From a virus, in IMG/VR virus record IMGVR_UViG_3300027963_000309, positions 1 through 25,611 of that record: a stretch of DNA of 25,611 bases. One strand, 5' to 3'. This document shows, piece by piece, positions 13,746 to 22,904 of this stretch. Under the pieces are notes generated by a model. That model ran no database searches and had not been told where the DNA came from. It saw nothing but the letters and a program-made list of their open reading frames with translations. The first letter of the stretch is position 1. Each line of letters begins with the position of its first letter. The position numbers were made by a program, and so were the translations under genes.

Positions 13746-16103
13746 TTATTTTCCTAGTAGCTGTAGCTTGAGTTTTTGGTTACTCATAAACGCTGTTAAA
13801 GCATCTTCGTCTTTTATCCCATATAAGTCAACCAAAGTCTGAATATAATATCCTTGAGCAGAGCCTTCAAAAGTAGTGAATCCGTTAGCATCCGTCTTGA
13901 TTGCGTTCTTATAGTCATCAAATGCTTTTCTGGCTTCAGCGGTAGACTTGAAGAATAGTGTAGAATCAGTCGAAAGGGTCTTAGGGTCGAACTTAATCCC
14001 GTCTGAAGTAATACCGCTGGAAAGCTCGGTAGACGAAAAGCCTATCCGACTCTTGATTTTAAAATAGTCGGCATTGTACTTTTCAGCTTGTTCTGGCGTG
14101 TTAGTATAAAATTCAGAGTTGTTTTCATCGCCAAACACACGACTTACCTCAGAACCACCAGCCTTGATGATATTAGCGACCTCCGTTAAGTAAGTTTGCG
14201 ACTTATTAGCCATAAACTGCTTAAGTTCATTTTGTTCCCTTAACGCTTGTTCTGGCTTAAATCCTTCGAGCTTTGTTTTTTCGGCTGTGACATCTAGCTG
14301 ATTTTGTAGTTGTTCAAGCCTACCCAGCCTAGACAAAAGAAGCTCGGTGGGGTTTGGGTTATAACTAGGAAATACAAGAGATGAAATTGTCCACTCGGCT
14401 ACTGGGTTTACTTTAGGGTCTGTAGCACCAGTTTTAATTTCATTTGCCATTCGAGAACTTAAATAAGCTTGTGTTTCTAAAGCTTTTTGGTTCTGCACCT
14501 TAAACAAATCGTTTTTGGTTTTCTCTGTAATTTTAGGAAGCTCTTGACGCAATAACTTATTGACTTCTGTGTTGGGCATCGCTGGGTCAAGACTTTCAAT
14601 AAATGAGGCCACGTTAGAATCAAAAACAGCCCTAGAGTTGAAAACAAATACTTCTTGTTCAGATTCCGTCATAGAATTAAACATTGTATTTGTTTTAAAG
14701 CCGTCAGACAGCAGTTTATAATACGAATTAGAAGCTGGGCTGTTAATTAATTGCAAGTTGTCGTTAGCCTTTACTAAAGATTGTTGTAGCTGTTTACTGG
14801 CTTCCCAAGAAATAGTTTCTCCTTCTGCATCTTTGACAAACTGAAGTGCTTCCTCTGGGTTTGTTTTGGCCAATTTGTAAACGTGGTTAATTACTTGTTG
14901 TTGGTCTACTGCTGAAACAACGGCAAGCTTCTTTGTAGTCATTTCAACAACTTCTTGTCTGCTTACTCCTTCAAATCTTTTCATCACATCTTCTACAATG
15001 CTAGGAATAATAGCATCATCTAATAGCGTAAGCGTTGCGTTTGGTTTTCGTGTTTCTTCTACAAATTTTTCAATATTTTCATCAATAGCAATACCAGCTT
15101 TAAAGGTTTTCTCCCTATAATTACGTTCCCAGTTACGCCCGTTCCTATCCTTTGCTGAATCAATAAGATTCTGAAGGTCGTCTACTACTGGAGTAAGCAC
15201 TTCGCCAAAAGAAGCTGTGCTTCCATCCCTCCGAGTAATAACCATAGTAGTAATCTCATCCAGCACTTGACCTGCTTTATCTGGGTCGTCTTTAGCAATA
15301 GACCTAATTGCATTACCAACATCTCTAGCTGTTAAGGCATTTACATTAGGAGCATATTGCGACCTGTTGTTGTAAAGTTCTTTCAAGCTAGTTAGAGCAT
15401 TGGCTTTATCCTCTGGGGTTATCGCTAGTTTTAATGAAGAAATTGTTTTGGTGATAGCTAGAGCGTCTTTTTCTTCAGTTACGACTTGAGTGAATTTAGC
15501 TTTTTCGCTGATAACAGCATTTTTAAAGCTCTGTTCAGCTTGATTAGCTTCCGAAAGAAAACCCTGCTGTGCATAGAAGTTTTCACCTACCTGTTCCGCA
15601 AACTTCTGACGCTCTTGAGCGATAAGCTGATCTTCCGTAATCTTTGAATAAGGGCTGTTTACTTCATCCCTACGATTGAGAAGGGCTTCACGATATTCTT
15701 GCCCTGCGATCTTTCCCGTAGTCTCATAAAGACCCAACCGCATATAAGGGTTGGCTCCAGGGTCGATCAAGCCTTGCTCTGAAGCTTTCTTAAAACCTAG
15801 CTTTGTGATCTGTCTAGCTTTAGCCATGTCCTCCATAGCCATTTGCTGACCTTGTTCTAAATTTTCTTTATTAGAGATTCGTGTGTATACCGAACCCAAA
15901 CTAAAAAGGTTTTCGTTAAAGAAACCTAAAGAATTAGCAATCTGTCCTAGTTCGCTCTGCTCTGGACGTACTGGCCTTACAGCTTCCGCTGGGGCTGTTG
16001 CTTTAGGAGTAGCTACTTGAACAATTGGAGCAGGAGCAGGGATGTTAGGGGCAGGTAATCGTCCTACACTTACACCCCGCCTATTAACTAATTCTACGGC
16101 CAT
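13746..16103 (-). CDS. Internal virion protein C (T7 gp15-like)
   Basis: This 785-aa protein is close to T7 gp15 (747 aa) in size and sits in the same position between the gp14-like and gp16-like genes. The first 45 residues are Pro/Ala/Val-rich and disordered (after MAVELVNRRGVSVG). The rest is an alpha-helical, Glu/Lys/Gln-rich protein without membrane segments, as expected for the periplasm-spanning tube of the ejectosome. The start is 5 nt after the preceding stop with no recognisable Shine-Dalgarno, so it probably depends on coupling. It ends 1 nt before the gp16-like ATG. Confidence 0.8.
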   Translation of the reverse strand: MAVELVNRRGVSVGRLPAPNIPAPAPIVQVATPKATAPAEAVRPVRPEQSELGQIANSLGFFNENLFSLGSVYTRISNKENLEQGQQMAMEDMAKARQITKLGFKKASEQGLIDPGANPYMRLGLYETTGKIAGQEYREALLNRRDEVNSPYSKITEDQLIAQERQKFAEQVGENFYAQQGFLSEANQAEQSFKNAVISEKAKFTQVVTEEKDALAITKTISSLKLAITPEDKANALTSLKELYNNRSQYAPNVNALTARDVGNAIRSIAKDDPDKAGQVLDEITTMVITRRDGSTASFGEVLTPVVDDLQNLIDSAKDRNGRNWERNYREKTFKAGIAIDENIEKFVEETRKPNATLTLLDDAIIPSIVEDVMKRFEGVSRQEVVEMTTKKLAVVSAVDQQQVINHVYKLAKTNPEEALQFVKDAEGETISWEASKQLQQSLVKANDNLQLINSPASNSYYKLLSDGFKTNTMFNSMTESEQEVFVFNSRAVFDSNVASFIESLDPAMPNTEVNKLLRQELPKITEKTKNDLFKVQNQKALETQAYLSSRMANEIKTGATDPKVNPVAEWTISSLVFPSYNPNPTELLLSRLGRLEQLQNQLDVTAEKTKLEGFKPEQALREQNELKQFMANKSQTYLTEVANIIKAGGSEVSRVFGDENNSEFYTNTPEQAEKYNADYFKIKSRIGFSSTELSSGITSDGIKFDPKTLSTDSTLFFKSTAEARKAFDDYKNAIKTDANGFTTFEGSAQGYYIQTLVDLYGIKDEDALTAFMSNQKLKLQLLGK

Positions 16104-16108
16104 ATAAA

Positions 16109-16744
16109 TTAGCTAGGAATTGCTAGTACAGACCTTGGGGTACTGCGTTCTGGCCTCATGCCACCGCCGTAATTTAAATAGTTGCCATAAGCACCCACAC
16201 CCTTACCAGCTATCTCAAGACCAAGAGCAACACCGCTAGGACGAGCAATAGGCTGTGATGTAATAGGTCTGTTCATTTCAGCCATTGTAAAAGCAGAAGC
16301 TATTCTATTTTGACGAAGTTGTTCATTATAGTAAGCATCTTTATTTTGCTGTTCCCTTAATATACCTTCTTGGTAGCCAAGCTCTTGTCTAGTAAAATCA
16401 GCCAAAAGAGCATCAACAGAAAGACCAGTAACTCCCGACTCACCAGACTGCACTAAAGCGGTTGCCTGTGCTGACCTAACTTCTTTAGAAGCCTGTCCCT
16501 GCTGTCTGGCAAGAGCCTGTTGTTCTTGAAGCTGTCTAGTTCTTACAGCGTTACTTTCAGCTTGAAATCTTTCACCTTCTAGTTGAATAAGGCGATTCTG
16601 ATATTCTTGTTGCTGTCTGATTGCATCGCTCTGAGCTTGAGCTTGCTGATTAGCAAAGTCACTTTGAGACTGATACTGGGCAACGCTCTGGGCAATCCCA
16701 ACAGCTAGGCCGACACCTGCAAAAGCTAAAGCTGGACTACACAT
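16109..16744 (-). CDS. Internal virion protein B (T7 gp14-like)
   Basis: This 211-aa protein (T7 gp14 is 196 aa) has an N-terminal hydrophobic segment beginning MCSPALAFAGVGLAVGIAQS, the typical start of gp14 homologues. A long Gln/Ala/Arg-rich helix follows (residues 20-120), then a Gly/Tyr-rich tail. gp14 forms the outer-membrane pore of the ejected channel. Its ATG lies 8 nt inside the end of the gp13-like gene, with GAGG 9 nt upstream. Confidence 0.85.
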   Translation of the reverse strand: MCSPALAFAGVGLAVGIAQSVAQYQSQSDFANQQAQAQSDAIRQQQEYQNRLIQLEGERFQAESNAVRTRQLQEQQALARQQGQASKEVRSAQATALVQSGESGVTGLSVDALLADFTRQELGYQEGILREQQNKDAYYNEQLRQNRIASAFTMAEMNRPITSQPIARPSGVALGLEIAGKGVGAYGNYLNYGGGMRPERSTPRSVLAIPS

Positions 16745-17171
16745 TATTTTTTATCCTCACAAACTCGTAAAATGTTTCTCCATTTATACCAAAATTTTCC
16801 TTTTTGCTTATAATTGAAAAGCCCAACCAACGCAACCACTTAATGTGTAGGGTGTTCTTTTCGTGTATAAAGTTAAATAAAACTGGCTTTAATTCAAGCA
16901 AATAGTTAAGCCATTCCTTAGAAGCCTTCAGAAAAGTATGTTTTATCTGTAAAACCTTGTCAGTACCCATCATCCATACAACTCCTACGTCCTTTTGAGG
17001 GCATAAACCGAACAAACCAATAGGTTCGCCGTACACACAAATGGTATAACAAGGGTTACTTAGCCAAACACTAGTCATTAAGGCAATATCTGGTTTGGCT
17101 AAGGAGTTAGCTTTAAGTTCTCGAAGGTCTGCTTTGCGAAGTCTAGGGGCTATATACTTTACGTCTGGCAT
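16737..17171 (-). CDS. Internal virion protein A (T7 gp13-like, GNAT-like fold)
   Basis: From the ATG at 17171 the protein has 144 aa, matching T7 gp13 (138 aa). An upstream ATG at 17252 would overlap the tail tubular B gene by 47 nt and is less likely. The sequence shows a GNAT-like pattern: ADLRELKANS near the start, CYTICVYGEPIGLFGL in the middle and HEKNTLHIKWLRWLGFSI near the end, the signature of gp13 homologues (DUF2833). gp13 is needed for stable assembly of internal proteins rather than known to acetylate. It overlaps the gp14-like gene by 8 nt. Confidence 0.8.
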   Translation of the reverse strand: MPDVKYIAPRLRKADLRELKANSLAKPDIALMTSVWLSNPCYTICVYGEPIGLFGLCPQKDVGVVWMMGTDKVLQIKHTFLKASKEWLNYLLELKPVLFNFIHEKNTLHIKWLRWLGFSIISKKENFGINGETFYEFVRIKNNV

Positions 17172-17205
17172 TAAAGTCTTTCTAACAACGATCCCATTAG
17201 AATAA

Positions 17206-20200
17206 CTAGCCAATACGTTTTGATCTTGCACTATACAGAGCCTCCCACTCAAGGCTTAACAATGAACAGGGATAAGGAGATTCGTTTAAAATACTAACTT
17301 TAACATCATCTGTACGGCAGAACACAGGGAACTTAAAAGCACCATCTTCCATGTGCATATAGTCAAGATTTGTGGGGCCAACTCCTAAATAATTAGGAAC
17401 AAAGTTATATAAATAAGTGTAATTATAGGTATCCCTATATTTAGGAGTTACGAGTACTTGAAAGAATCTGCTATTGTCGTAAAGAAGAATCCCGTTCTTA
17501 AGTTGCAGTCTACCATCGGCAACCGCAGATTGACCCTTACCAGAAGCAGAGCGAAGAACTGGACGGCCTAGCTCATAAACCATTGGATAAGGAATTCCTA
17601 TTACACCACTAGCATTAGTTAAATTAGCCTTAACAAACAATTTATTATTGGAGCAGTACCCAAGAGAACCCGATACAGGTACTCCAGCTACACCAGAAGT
17701 ATTGTAAATGGCGTAGTAAGTGTCGTAAGCTACTCCAGAGTTGCTTATAAATTGATAAGGGCTTTTATTATACATTAATCCTGTAGTACCAAAATTAAGA
17801 GAAGAAGCACTTATGTAACTAGAAAATAAATAACCATTTAAAACTGGATTTGTTGCGTTTCTTTCAAAAGAGAACGTTTTACTCACAGAAGAATGAAAAG
17901 TAAGTCTAAAGTAATAAGTTTTTTCTTCAGCACCTCCTTTTAGCTCAAGAGAAGAGGCTAAAGCTATTGTAGAGCCTGTACCGCTTAGTCCTTGAGTACC
18001 TATTTGAGAGTAATCTGAATTATTACTACTATAAAATAGAGTTGCTGTTGAACTAGAAGATTCACTATGACTCAGTAAAAAATTAGAAAAACTAATCAAA
18101 TTAAAACTTTTATATTTTCCTAAGGTAATTGAAAATTCAACAAATTGGCTATTACTTAAAGCTAATGCCGAGCTAGTGGCAAAAGTCCCAGACGGAGTTA
18201 AATTGTATCTAAATTGTGAAGCATTTGTAGTTGTTGTGCTAGTAAATCCAGACCCTATTTTAAAATTATTAAATGTTATGTCTGGTGATGTAAAAAAAGA
18301 ATAATCAGTAGTTGTCGTAGTAGAAAAACCAGTAGTTAAAGAAAAAGGAGCAATATATCCATTGTAAGGGTTAGTAATTTTTACTTGGGATTGAGTTAAT
18401 GGAATAAAATTTCTATTATTAAGAGTTATAAGAGAAAATGTTCCATCTCCATTAGTTAAAGTGGATGATAAAGTAAAATTAGATGATTTATAGTCTACAA
18501 GAGCTTGAATATTTGGAGTACCAATTGCATCTTTTTTAGTAGTATCTAAATCAAGGGATACCATAGACAACTTTGTATCGCTAGTACCAATACTTTCTAT
18601 AATAAAGTATATTTTATCTCGTTTAATATAAGCTATTTTTACATTGTTATTTACTCCAAAAGACCATTTTGACCAAGCAGACTGAACTTTTTCGTCTCCT
18701 GAATAAAAGAACTTGTAAACCCCAACTTCGTGCTTTTTAGTTGTGCTCAAACAAAGCAATAAAGATGATATATCAGAACCAGCAAATTTTTGGATTCCCC
18801 CATTTAAATAACTAGGGACATTGGCACTAATATCATTTCCGTCCAATAAAATCGTATTTGGATTAATAAAGTATTCTTGTACACCAGAATAATCTGTTTT
18901 TCTGTAAGAAAAGTATATTTTATTACCTATAGCTATTGGGTCTGCTGAAACATCTACATTAAAAGAAGTTGTTTGCTGTAATGATACAGATTTTGGGGTC
19001 ATTTCTCCGTCCGATTGTAGTGAGAATTGAATGCCATCTGCAAATAGTACTACTCGATCATAAAATGGAATAGCATGGTAAAGAGTTCCAATTTCAGTTG
19101 TAGATGAAGTAATATCAATGGGGTCAGAATCTAAAATCTGTGAAGTAGTGGATTTAAAGAAATTAAAAAACTCTCCAGCTTGACTCATTATTACAGCTTC
19201 TCCAGCTAGAAATCCTAATCTGTTTTTAAAAAAGAATAAGTTATTAATTCCTTTTCCTACAAAACTTGGGTTTGGGTTGCTTTCTTCATCACCTGCATCT
19301 CTACTCCCCCAAGAAGGGGAGGTATAAGCCTTAGTCCCACTACTCCCTCCTCCAAGTGTGTAGGTTGCTGTAACTCCATTTAAAGGAGTGAATAAAAAAT
19401 TATTATCATCCAACTTAACAATAGCAGAGGGCATTGTGGATGAATCTAATTTATATTGGATACCAGCTCCACGAGTTTCAGACCAAGTACCTTCGTTTAC
19501 TGCAAACACACCAATAGGAGAAGATGAACTACTTCCAATTAAATATTCTCCAGTATAATTACTATTATGTTTTACATAATATTCATCTCCAGTAGAGTCT
19601 GGAATACCAGTAATTTTAGCTATAAAGCTATGAGGAGCAATAATAGGAAGATCAGTAAAGTTCTGTACATCATCTTTTATGCTATAAAATAAAGTACCAG
19701 CATATCCATCTTCTACTATAATTTTAAAATTTACTGAAGAATTTTGAATTATCACATTAGACCCAGAAACTACTATTCTACCATAAGTACCAAAAGAATT
19801 TTGCATACCAGCAGACAATTTAGTAGCGATGTCTGAAGCAATAGTTGAAGGCGTTCCTCCAACAAGACTAGCATTTGAAGAAGGATTATTTGGATTCCAA
19901 GCATCGCTATCCCCACTAGCAGTAGCATAAAGAAAATTATTAGTACCTACAACTTTAGCTGACCAGCTTATTTTTCCGCTAGGGTTTGACCTACTATTTC
20001 CAGTATATCCAGTTTTAACAACAATCATTCCTTGAAATACTTCTGGGCCACCAATACCAGCAGTAGCCTTCGGAGAGACATCAGCAGATAAAGCTGTTGT
20101 TTTAGCACTATTGACTAAAAAGGTGTAATCAGCTATTGAAAGAGTTTTAATATTTTGGCCTAGAGTTTCTGTAGTAAGGCCAGTTAAATAAGAGTTTATA

Positions 20201-20619
20201 GCTGTTTGATTATTACCATAATAGAGGATATTTTTTTCGTTACCAGCAAGATCAAAAATCTTAATTGTTTTATCGTTTGTAGCTGGATTATTAAATGCAA
20301 TCCCAAAATAATCAGTAAACTCTCCAGAAGAAATCGTAAAGTATTTGATGGGCGTTAGTTTAGGGTATACCGCATTACCGCTAGCTCCATACGGGTAGCT
20401 GGCCGAACCTGCAGGTTGATTAAAAGCAATCTCTTTAAGTAGTTCCGTAGATGGACGCTTAATTAAGCCATCTACAACGCTGGAAACACCATTAATTTGC
20501 TCATAAGCTTGTGTAGTAAGCTTAAAAGAATCAGCTTGTTGTGAAACACCAGAAATTAGATTAGGTACACTTGTCCTAATAAGGCTCCGTGAGGCTCCTT
20601 TAACGTCTGCTATTGCCAT
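17206..20619 (-). CDS. Tail tubular protein B / nozzle (T7 gp12-like), enlarged
   Basis: At 1137 aa this is far longer than T7 gp12 (794 aa). The N-terminus (NLISGVSQQADSFKLTTQAY, then VDGLIKRPSTELL) is the standard gp12 start. The C-terminus (VFCRTDDVKVSILNESPYPC, then LLSLEWEALY) is the standard end that completes the beta-propeller nozzle. The extra length lies partly around residues 770-930, a Ser/Thr-rich beta-sandwich-like insertion (GFSTTTTTDYSFF to KTFSFERNAT) resembling bacterial surface or carbohydrate-binding modules. The nozzle sits below the portal and adaptor and carries the fibres. No Shine-Dalgarno; it starts 3 nt after the tubular A stop. Confidence 0.9.
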   Translation of the reverse strand: MAIADVKGASRSLIRTSVPNLISGVSQQADSFKLTTQAYEQINGVSSVVDGLIKRPSTELLKEIAFNQPAGSASYPYGASGNAVYPKLTPIKYFTISSGEFTDYFGIAFNNPATNDKTIKIFDLAGNEKNILYYGNNQTAINSYLTGLTTETLGQNIKTLSIADYTFLVNSAKTTALSADVSPKATAGIGGPEVFQGMIVVKTGYTGNSRSNPSGKISWSAKVVGTNNFLYATASGDSDAWNPNNPSSNASLVGGTPSTIASDIATKLSAGMQNSFGTYGRIVVSGSNVIIQNSSVNFKIIVEDGYAGTLFYSIKDDVQNFTDLPIIAPHSFIAKITGIPDSTGDEYYVKHNSNYTGEYLIGSSSSSPIGVFAVNEGTWSETRGAGIQYKLDSSTMPSAIVKLDDNNFLFTPLNGVTATYTLGGGSSGTKAYTSPSWGSRDAGDEESNPNPSFVGKGINNLFFFKNRLGFLAGEAVIMSQAGEFFNFFKSTTSQILDSDPIDITSSTTEIGTLYHAIPFYDRVVLFADGIQFSLQSDGEMTPKSVSLQQTTSFNVDVSADPIAIGNKIYFSYRKTDYSGVQEYFINPNTILLDGNDISANVPSYLNGGIQKFAGSDISSLLLCLSTTKKHEVGVYKFFYSGDEKVQSAWSKWSFGVNNNVKIAYIKRDKIYFIIESIGTSDTKLSMVSLDLDTTKKDAIGTPNIQALVDYKSSNFTLSSTLTNGDGTFSLITLNNRNFIPLTQSQVKITNPYNGYIAPFSLTTGFSTTTTTDYSFFTSPDITFNNFKIGSGFTSTTTTNASQFRYNLTPSGTFATSSALALSNSQFVEFSITLGKYKSFNLISFSNFLLSHSESSSSTATLFYSSNNSDYSQIGTQGLSGTGSTIALASSLELKGGAEEKTYYFRLTFHSSVSKTFSFERNATNPVLNGYLFSSYISASSLNFGTTGLMYNKSPYQFISNSGVAYDTYYAIYNTSGVAGVPVSGSLGYCSNNKLFVKANLTNASGVIGIPYPMVYELGRPVLRSASGKGQSAVADGRLQLKNGILLYDNSRFFQVLVTPKYRDTYNYTYLYNFVPNYLGVGPTNLDYMHMEDGAFKFPVFCRTDDVKVSILNESPYPCSLLSLEWEALYSARSKRIG

Positions 20620-20622
20620 AAA

Positions 20623-21216
20623 TTAAACTAGATAACGCCTGTAGGCGGTTACTTTAGATACATCGTACTGATCAAAAATGTTGTGGTTTGCTGTTTCATC
20701 TTCTGAATCTTGTAAAGCCATGAGAGCCGTTGTTTCTTCTTCAGCACTAAAGGCCGACCCTGTTGAATCCCCAATCATTCTCTGCTGAAATAGCCTAGCA
20801 GACCTAACTACAATGTAGTATCTGGCTTGTTCTGGAAGGTCTGTAAAAGGGAGTAAGGATACAACTTCGGCTTTAATAGCTGAAGAAAACTGAAAGGTCT
20901 TATTTTTCTTATCGTAAAGCCGTGTCCCACGCTGTACAACATCAATATCAGTATATGTTCGTTTATCAATGCTGATGCGTACAACATTGTTTGCTAGGGT
21001 AATTTCTTTAGTACTTCCATTAGGAGTAAGAACTACATCTGTTTCCGTATTCCAATTCCACCCCTTGATCTGAGTTGCACGATCTACTTCTTGAAGTATA
21101 AGCTGAGCAATCCGAGTATCAGCTGTAGAGGCACTAATGCTGTTGACAGGAGACTCACCAATGGTGGTCAGCATCGTGTTGATTGCATCTAGCTCTGTGG
21201 AGGCAATTACTGGCAT
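20623..21216 (-). CDS. Tail tubular protein A / adaptor (T7 gp11-like)
   Basis: The 197-aa protein equals T7 gp11 in length (196 aa). It opens with the family signature TELDAINTMLTTIGESPVNS and ends in DVSKVTAYRRYL. Between them are the strand-rich IKGWNWNTETDVVLTPN core and a helical bundle that binds the portal. It forms the 12-mer ring linking portal and nozzle. It is the first gene after the terminator at 21238-21334, with only 21 nt between the stem and the ATG and no Shine-Dalgarno, so its translation may rely on read-through transcripts that are unstructured upstream. Confidence 0.92.
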   Translation of the reverse strand: MPVIASTELDAINTMLTTIGESPVNSISASTADTRIAQLILQEVDRATQIKGWNWNTETDVVLTPNGSTKEITLANNVVRISIDKRTYTDIDVVQRGTRLYDKKNKTFQFSSAIKAEVVSLLPFTDLPEQARYYIVVRSARLFQQRMIGDSTGSAFSAEEETTALMALQDSEDETANHNIFDQYDVSKVTAYRRYLV

Positions 21217-21237
21217 AAGGGTAATTTAGACAAAAAA

Positions 21238-21334
21238 GAGACCGCCAGCCAAGCTTAAATTCACTTCACTCGCCAAAGGGAAACACAATAACCTTTGGTT
21301 TGCCGAGGATGTGACAAGCTTGACTGACGGCCCC
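21238..21334 (-). terminator. Strong terminator after the capsid gene (T-phi-like), nested hairpin
   Basis: On the minus strand, positions 21334-21316 pair without a mismatch to 21256-21238: a 19-bp RNA stem with four G-U wobbles, directly followed by TTTTTT (21237-21232). The 59-nt loop contains its own hairpin, CCAAAGG (21298-21292) with CCTTTGG (21279-21273). It begins 16 nt past the capsid stop. T7 has its single late terminator, T-phi, at the same place after gene 10, where partial read-through sets the capsid to tail ratio. Confidence 0.9.
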
Positions 21335-21349
21335 TAGAGTACCTAATTA

Positions 21350-22372
21350 TTAGGCAGACTTGACTTCGTAAGACGCTTCGGGACGGAGAACTCCGTGTCC
21401 AACTGCGTACTTAGCAACCATCAAGGTCGCCTGTCGCTCAATCTGGTATTCGCTCTCAACGCCAACGTCTAGGAGCTTAACGCAACCAGTCGAGGCAGGA
21501 TGGAACACAATCGCTTGCGTTCCAGAATAATCAAGACGGCGAGACCCACCAGTAGCCTGTGCAGGAATGGTGGTGTCACTCGACAAGTCCGTAGAAGGAA
21601 TGTTGTTGCTCTTCACGATGGTTGCACCACCGATCATAGCGACTTTTCCATTCTCGAACACGCCAGAATTGCTAGTATAAGGAGCCTTGAAGTCGCCCTT
21701 TGTCAGAGCATCAATCAAGAGCCAATACTGGGCAGGGCGAACAGCGATGTATCGGCTATCCGAAGGTACATCACGCTCGTCAAGCTTACGTAATCCAGTT
21801 AGAACAGCACCCGCAAGAACAGAACCATCTGTTCCAGAGTTAGATGTCACAACTGAATGGTTACCAGCAGTCCAAGTATCGGAGGTTCCCGAATCTCCGT
21901 CTGGGCCGTTGGTTCCGAAGCTGTTAGCTTGTCTCGAAGCAGAAATGATCGTTTGTGCAACTGCCTTATCAAAGGCTTTTGCCAATGCACGACCAATTTC
22001 GCTTGAGTAGATAGAACGCACATCAAAGTGGTTCATCGCTTCGTCAATGTTTGCCAACAACACAGAGGAGGTCAGCAATCCTTCGATTGTGATAACCTTC
22101 TCAACGTGCGACATATTGTTGAGGTAGCTAGACCCTTCGATGACTGAGTCACCAGGGGTATGATATTTGGTCACAGCCGTTCCGACCACGGGGAACTGAG
22201 CAGATTTGCCGTTCTCAATGGTGCGGGTCGTTGTGAGGTCTTTAAATAAAGCTTCAGTCTCAAAAGTCGTCAGCACTTCGCCAGCGAACTTCTTAAGAAA
22301 AAGCTCCGTTTTGTCGCTTCCTGCTGGTAGATTAGAACCAGGGCGAGCGAGAGTATTAGTAGCTAGAGCCAT
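21350..22372 (-). CDS. Major capsid protein (T7 gp10-like)
   Basis: The 340-aa protein matches T7 gp10A (345 aa). After a short N-arm, ELFLKKFAGEVLTTFETEA and GKSAQFPVVGTAVTKYHTPGDSV reproduce the conserved N-terminal block of T7-like capsids. The C-terminus ERQATLMVAKYAVGHGVLRPEASYEV is the typical HK97-fold end strand. No frameshift extension (10B) is apparent, since the stop is followed directly by the terminator. Base use is more GC-rich and regular than the fibre genes, consistent with high expression. An AAAGGG Shine-Dalgarno stands about 9 nt before the ATG, behind a 166-nt leader holding an 8-bp inverted repeat. Confidence 0.95.
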   Translation of the reverse strand: MALATNTLARPGSNLPAGSDKTELFLKKFAGEVLTTFETEALFKDLTTTRTIENGKSAQFPVVGTAVTKYHTPGDSVIEGSSYLNNMSHVEKVITIEGLLTSSVLLANIDEAMNHFDVRSIYSSEIGRALAKAFDKAVAQTIISASRQANSFGTNGPDGDSGTSDTWTAGNHSVVTSNSGTDGSVLAGAVLTGLRKLDERDVPSDSRYIAVRPAQYWLLIDALTKGDFKAPYTSNSGVFENGKVAMIGGATIVKSNNIPSTDLSSDTTIPAQATGGSRRLDYSGTQAIVFHPASTGCVKLLDVGVESEYQIERQATLMVAKYAVGHGVLRPEASYEVKSA

Positions 22373-22398
22373 ATTAGTAGCCCTTTCTTTTGTTGTGT

Positions 22399-22513
22399 CG
22401 AAGCCCGATTAAATCACACGATTCAAAACGAACTCCAACAATTCTTGGTTGTTCGCTCTGGTATATCAATCTGTTGCACCAGCGATTGTCCTCCGCAGAG
22501 GGTCGGGGCTTCG
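22399..22513 (-). promoter_or_regulatory. Capsid leader with 8-bp inverted repeat
   Basis: The 166-nt gap between the lipoprotein stop and the capsid ATG is the largest in the late operon right of 21350. CGAAGCCC (22399-22406) and GGGCTTCG (22506-22513) are perfect complements that can fold the leader into one domain. Inside are CCTC-TGCG-GAGG (22489-22500) and next to it GGAAA-AGC-TTTCC. A late promoter or an mRNA stabiliser before the capsid gene is expected by analogy with T7 phi10. I see no clear promoter consensus. Confidence 0.4.
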
Positions 22514-22538
22514 GAAAGCTTTTCCAAAACTTGAGTGT

Positions 22539-22823
22539 TTATTTACTAGACTGCGGAGCTTTGTCAAGCCCTTCTTTAGCGTCAGCCCCTACAGAACCTG
22601 TATACCATCCTTCGGGAATCTTTATTTTGTTCTGGCTTAATGCCCAATGCTCACCATCCCAAACATAAACTTGTCCAGTTACATTAGGCCCAATACGGAC
22701 AAACCCACCAGACTCATCTACGAATACTACCTTTTTTGAGTCGGTTAAACTCGCACACCCTGTCGTTAAAAGCCCTACGAATATAGAGAGGCGGGGGAGA
22801 GCCATCAGAAGCTTTAACTTCAC
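22539..22823 (-). CDS. Small lipoprotein, o-spanin candidate
   Basis: The 94-aa protein starts at GTG 22823 with a strong GGGAGGG Shine-Dalgarno 6 nt away. It has a basic N-terminus, a hydrophobic stretch and the lipobox-like LLTTGC, predicting lipidation at Cys23. The mature part reads VVFVDESGGFVRIGPNVTGQ then VYVWDGEHWALSQNKIKIPEGWYTGSV. I recall similar small lipoprotein domains in aquatic phages next to holins, without proven function. It overlaps out of frame with a small TM ORF (22714-22899), the arrangement of Rz/Rz1 spanin genes. It has no coiled coil or Pro-rich segment typical of Rz1, so spanin function is only a suggestion. Confidence 0.7.
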   Translation of the reverse strand: MKLKLLMALPRLSIFVGLLTTGCASLTDSKKVVFVDESGGFVRIGPNVTGQVYVWDGEHWALSQNKIKIPEGWYTGSVGADAKEGLDKAPQSSK

Positions 22824-22899
22824 GGACAGCCCTCCCCGCCAACGTGGATACCCAAGCTTGCACTAGATAGGCAAGGGCTTGAAATATCGCCAACCACAC
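22714..22899 (-). CDS. Small membrane protein overlapping the lipoprotein gene
   Basis: An open frame without an internal ATG can start at GTG 22899, giving 61 aa and filling the gap between the holin-like gene and the lipoprotein gene. It has one hydrophobic segment at the N-terminus (VWLAIFQALAYLVQAWVSTL), then a basic, Pro-containing tail. It overlaps the lipoprotein gene by 110 nt in another frame, as i-spanin genes do with o-spanin genes. The Shine-Dalgarno is weak and the tail is too short for a typical i-spanin coiled coil, so it may be a holin or antiholin component instead, or only a fortuitous frame. Confidence 0.45.
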   Translation of the reverse strand: MWLAIFQALAYLVQAWVSTLAGRAVREVKASDGSPPPLYIRRAFNDRVCEFNRLKKGSIRR

Positions 22900-22904
22900 T
22901 ATTG

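Noticed and set aside
12696-13757. 353-codon plus-strand open frame opposite the gp16-like gene
   Set aside because: It is a complementary-strand shadow of a strongly supported gene, with low-complexity Ser/Ala/Pro content and no recognisable domain.
17172-17252. N-terminal extension of the gp13-like protein
   Set aside because: It overlaps the tail tubular B gene by 47 nt and exceeds the gp13 length; the ATG at 17171 fits better.
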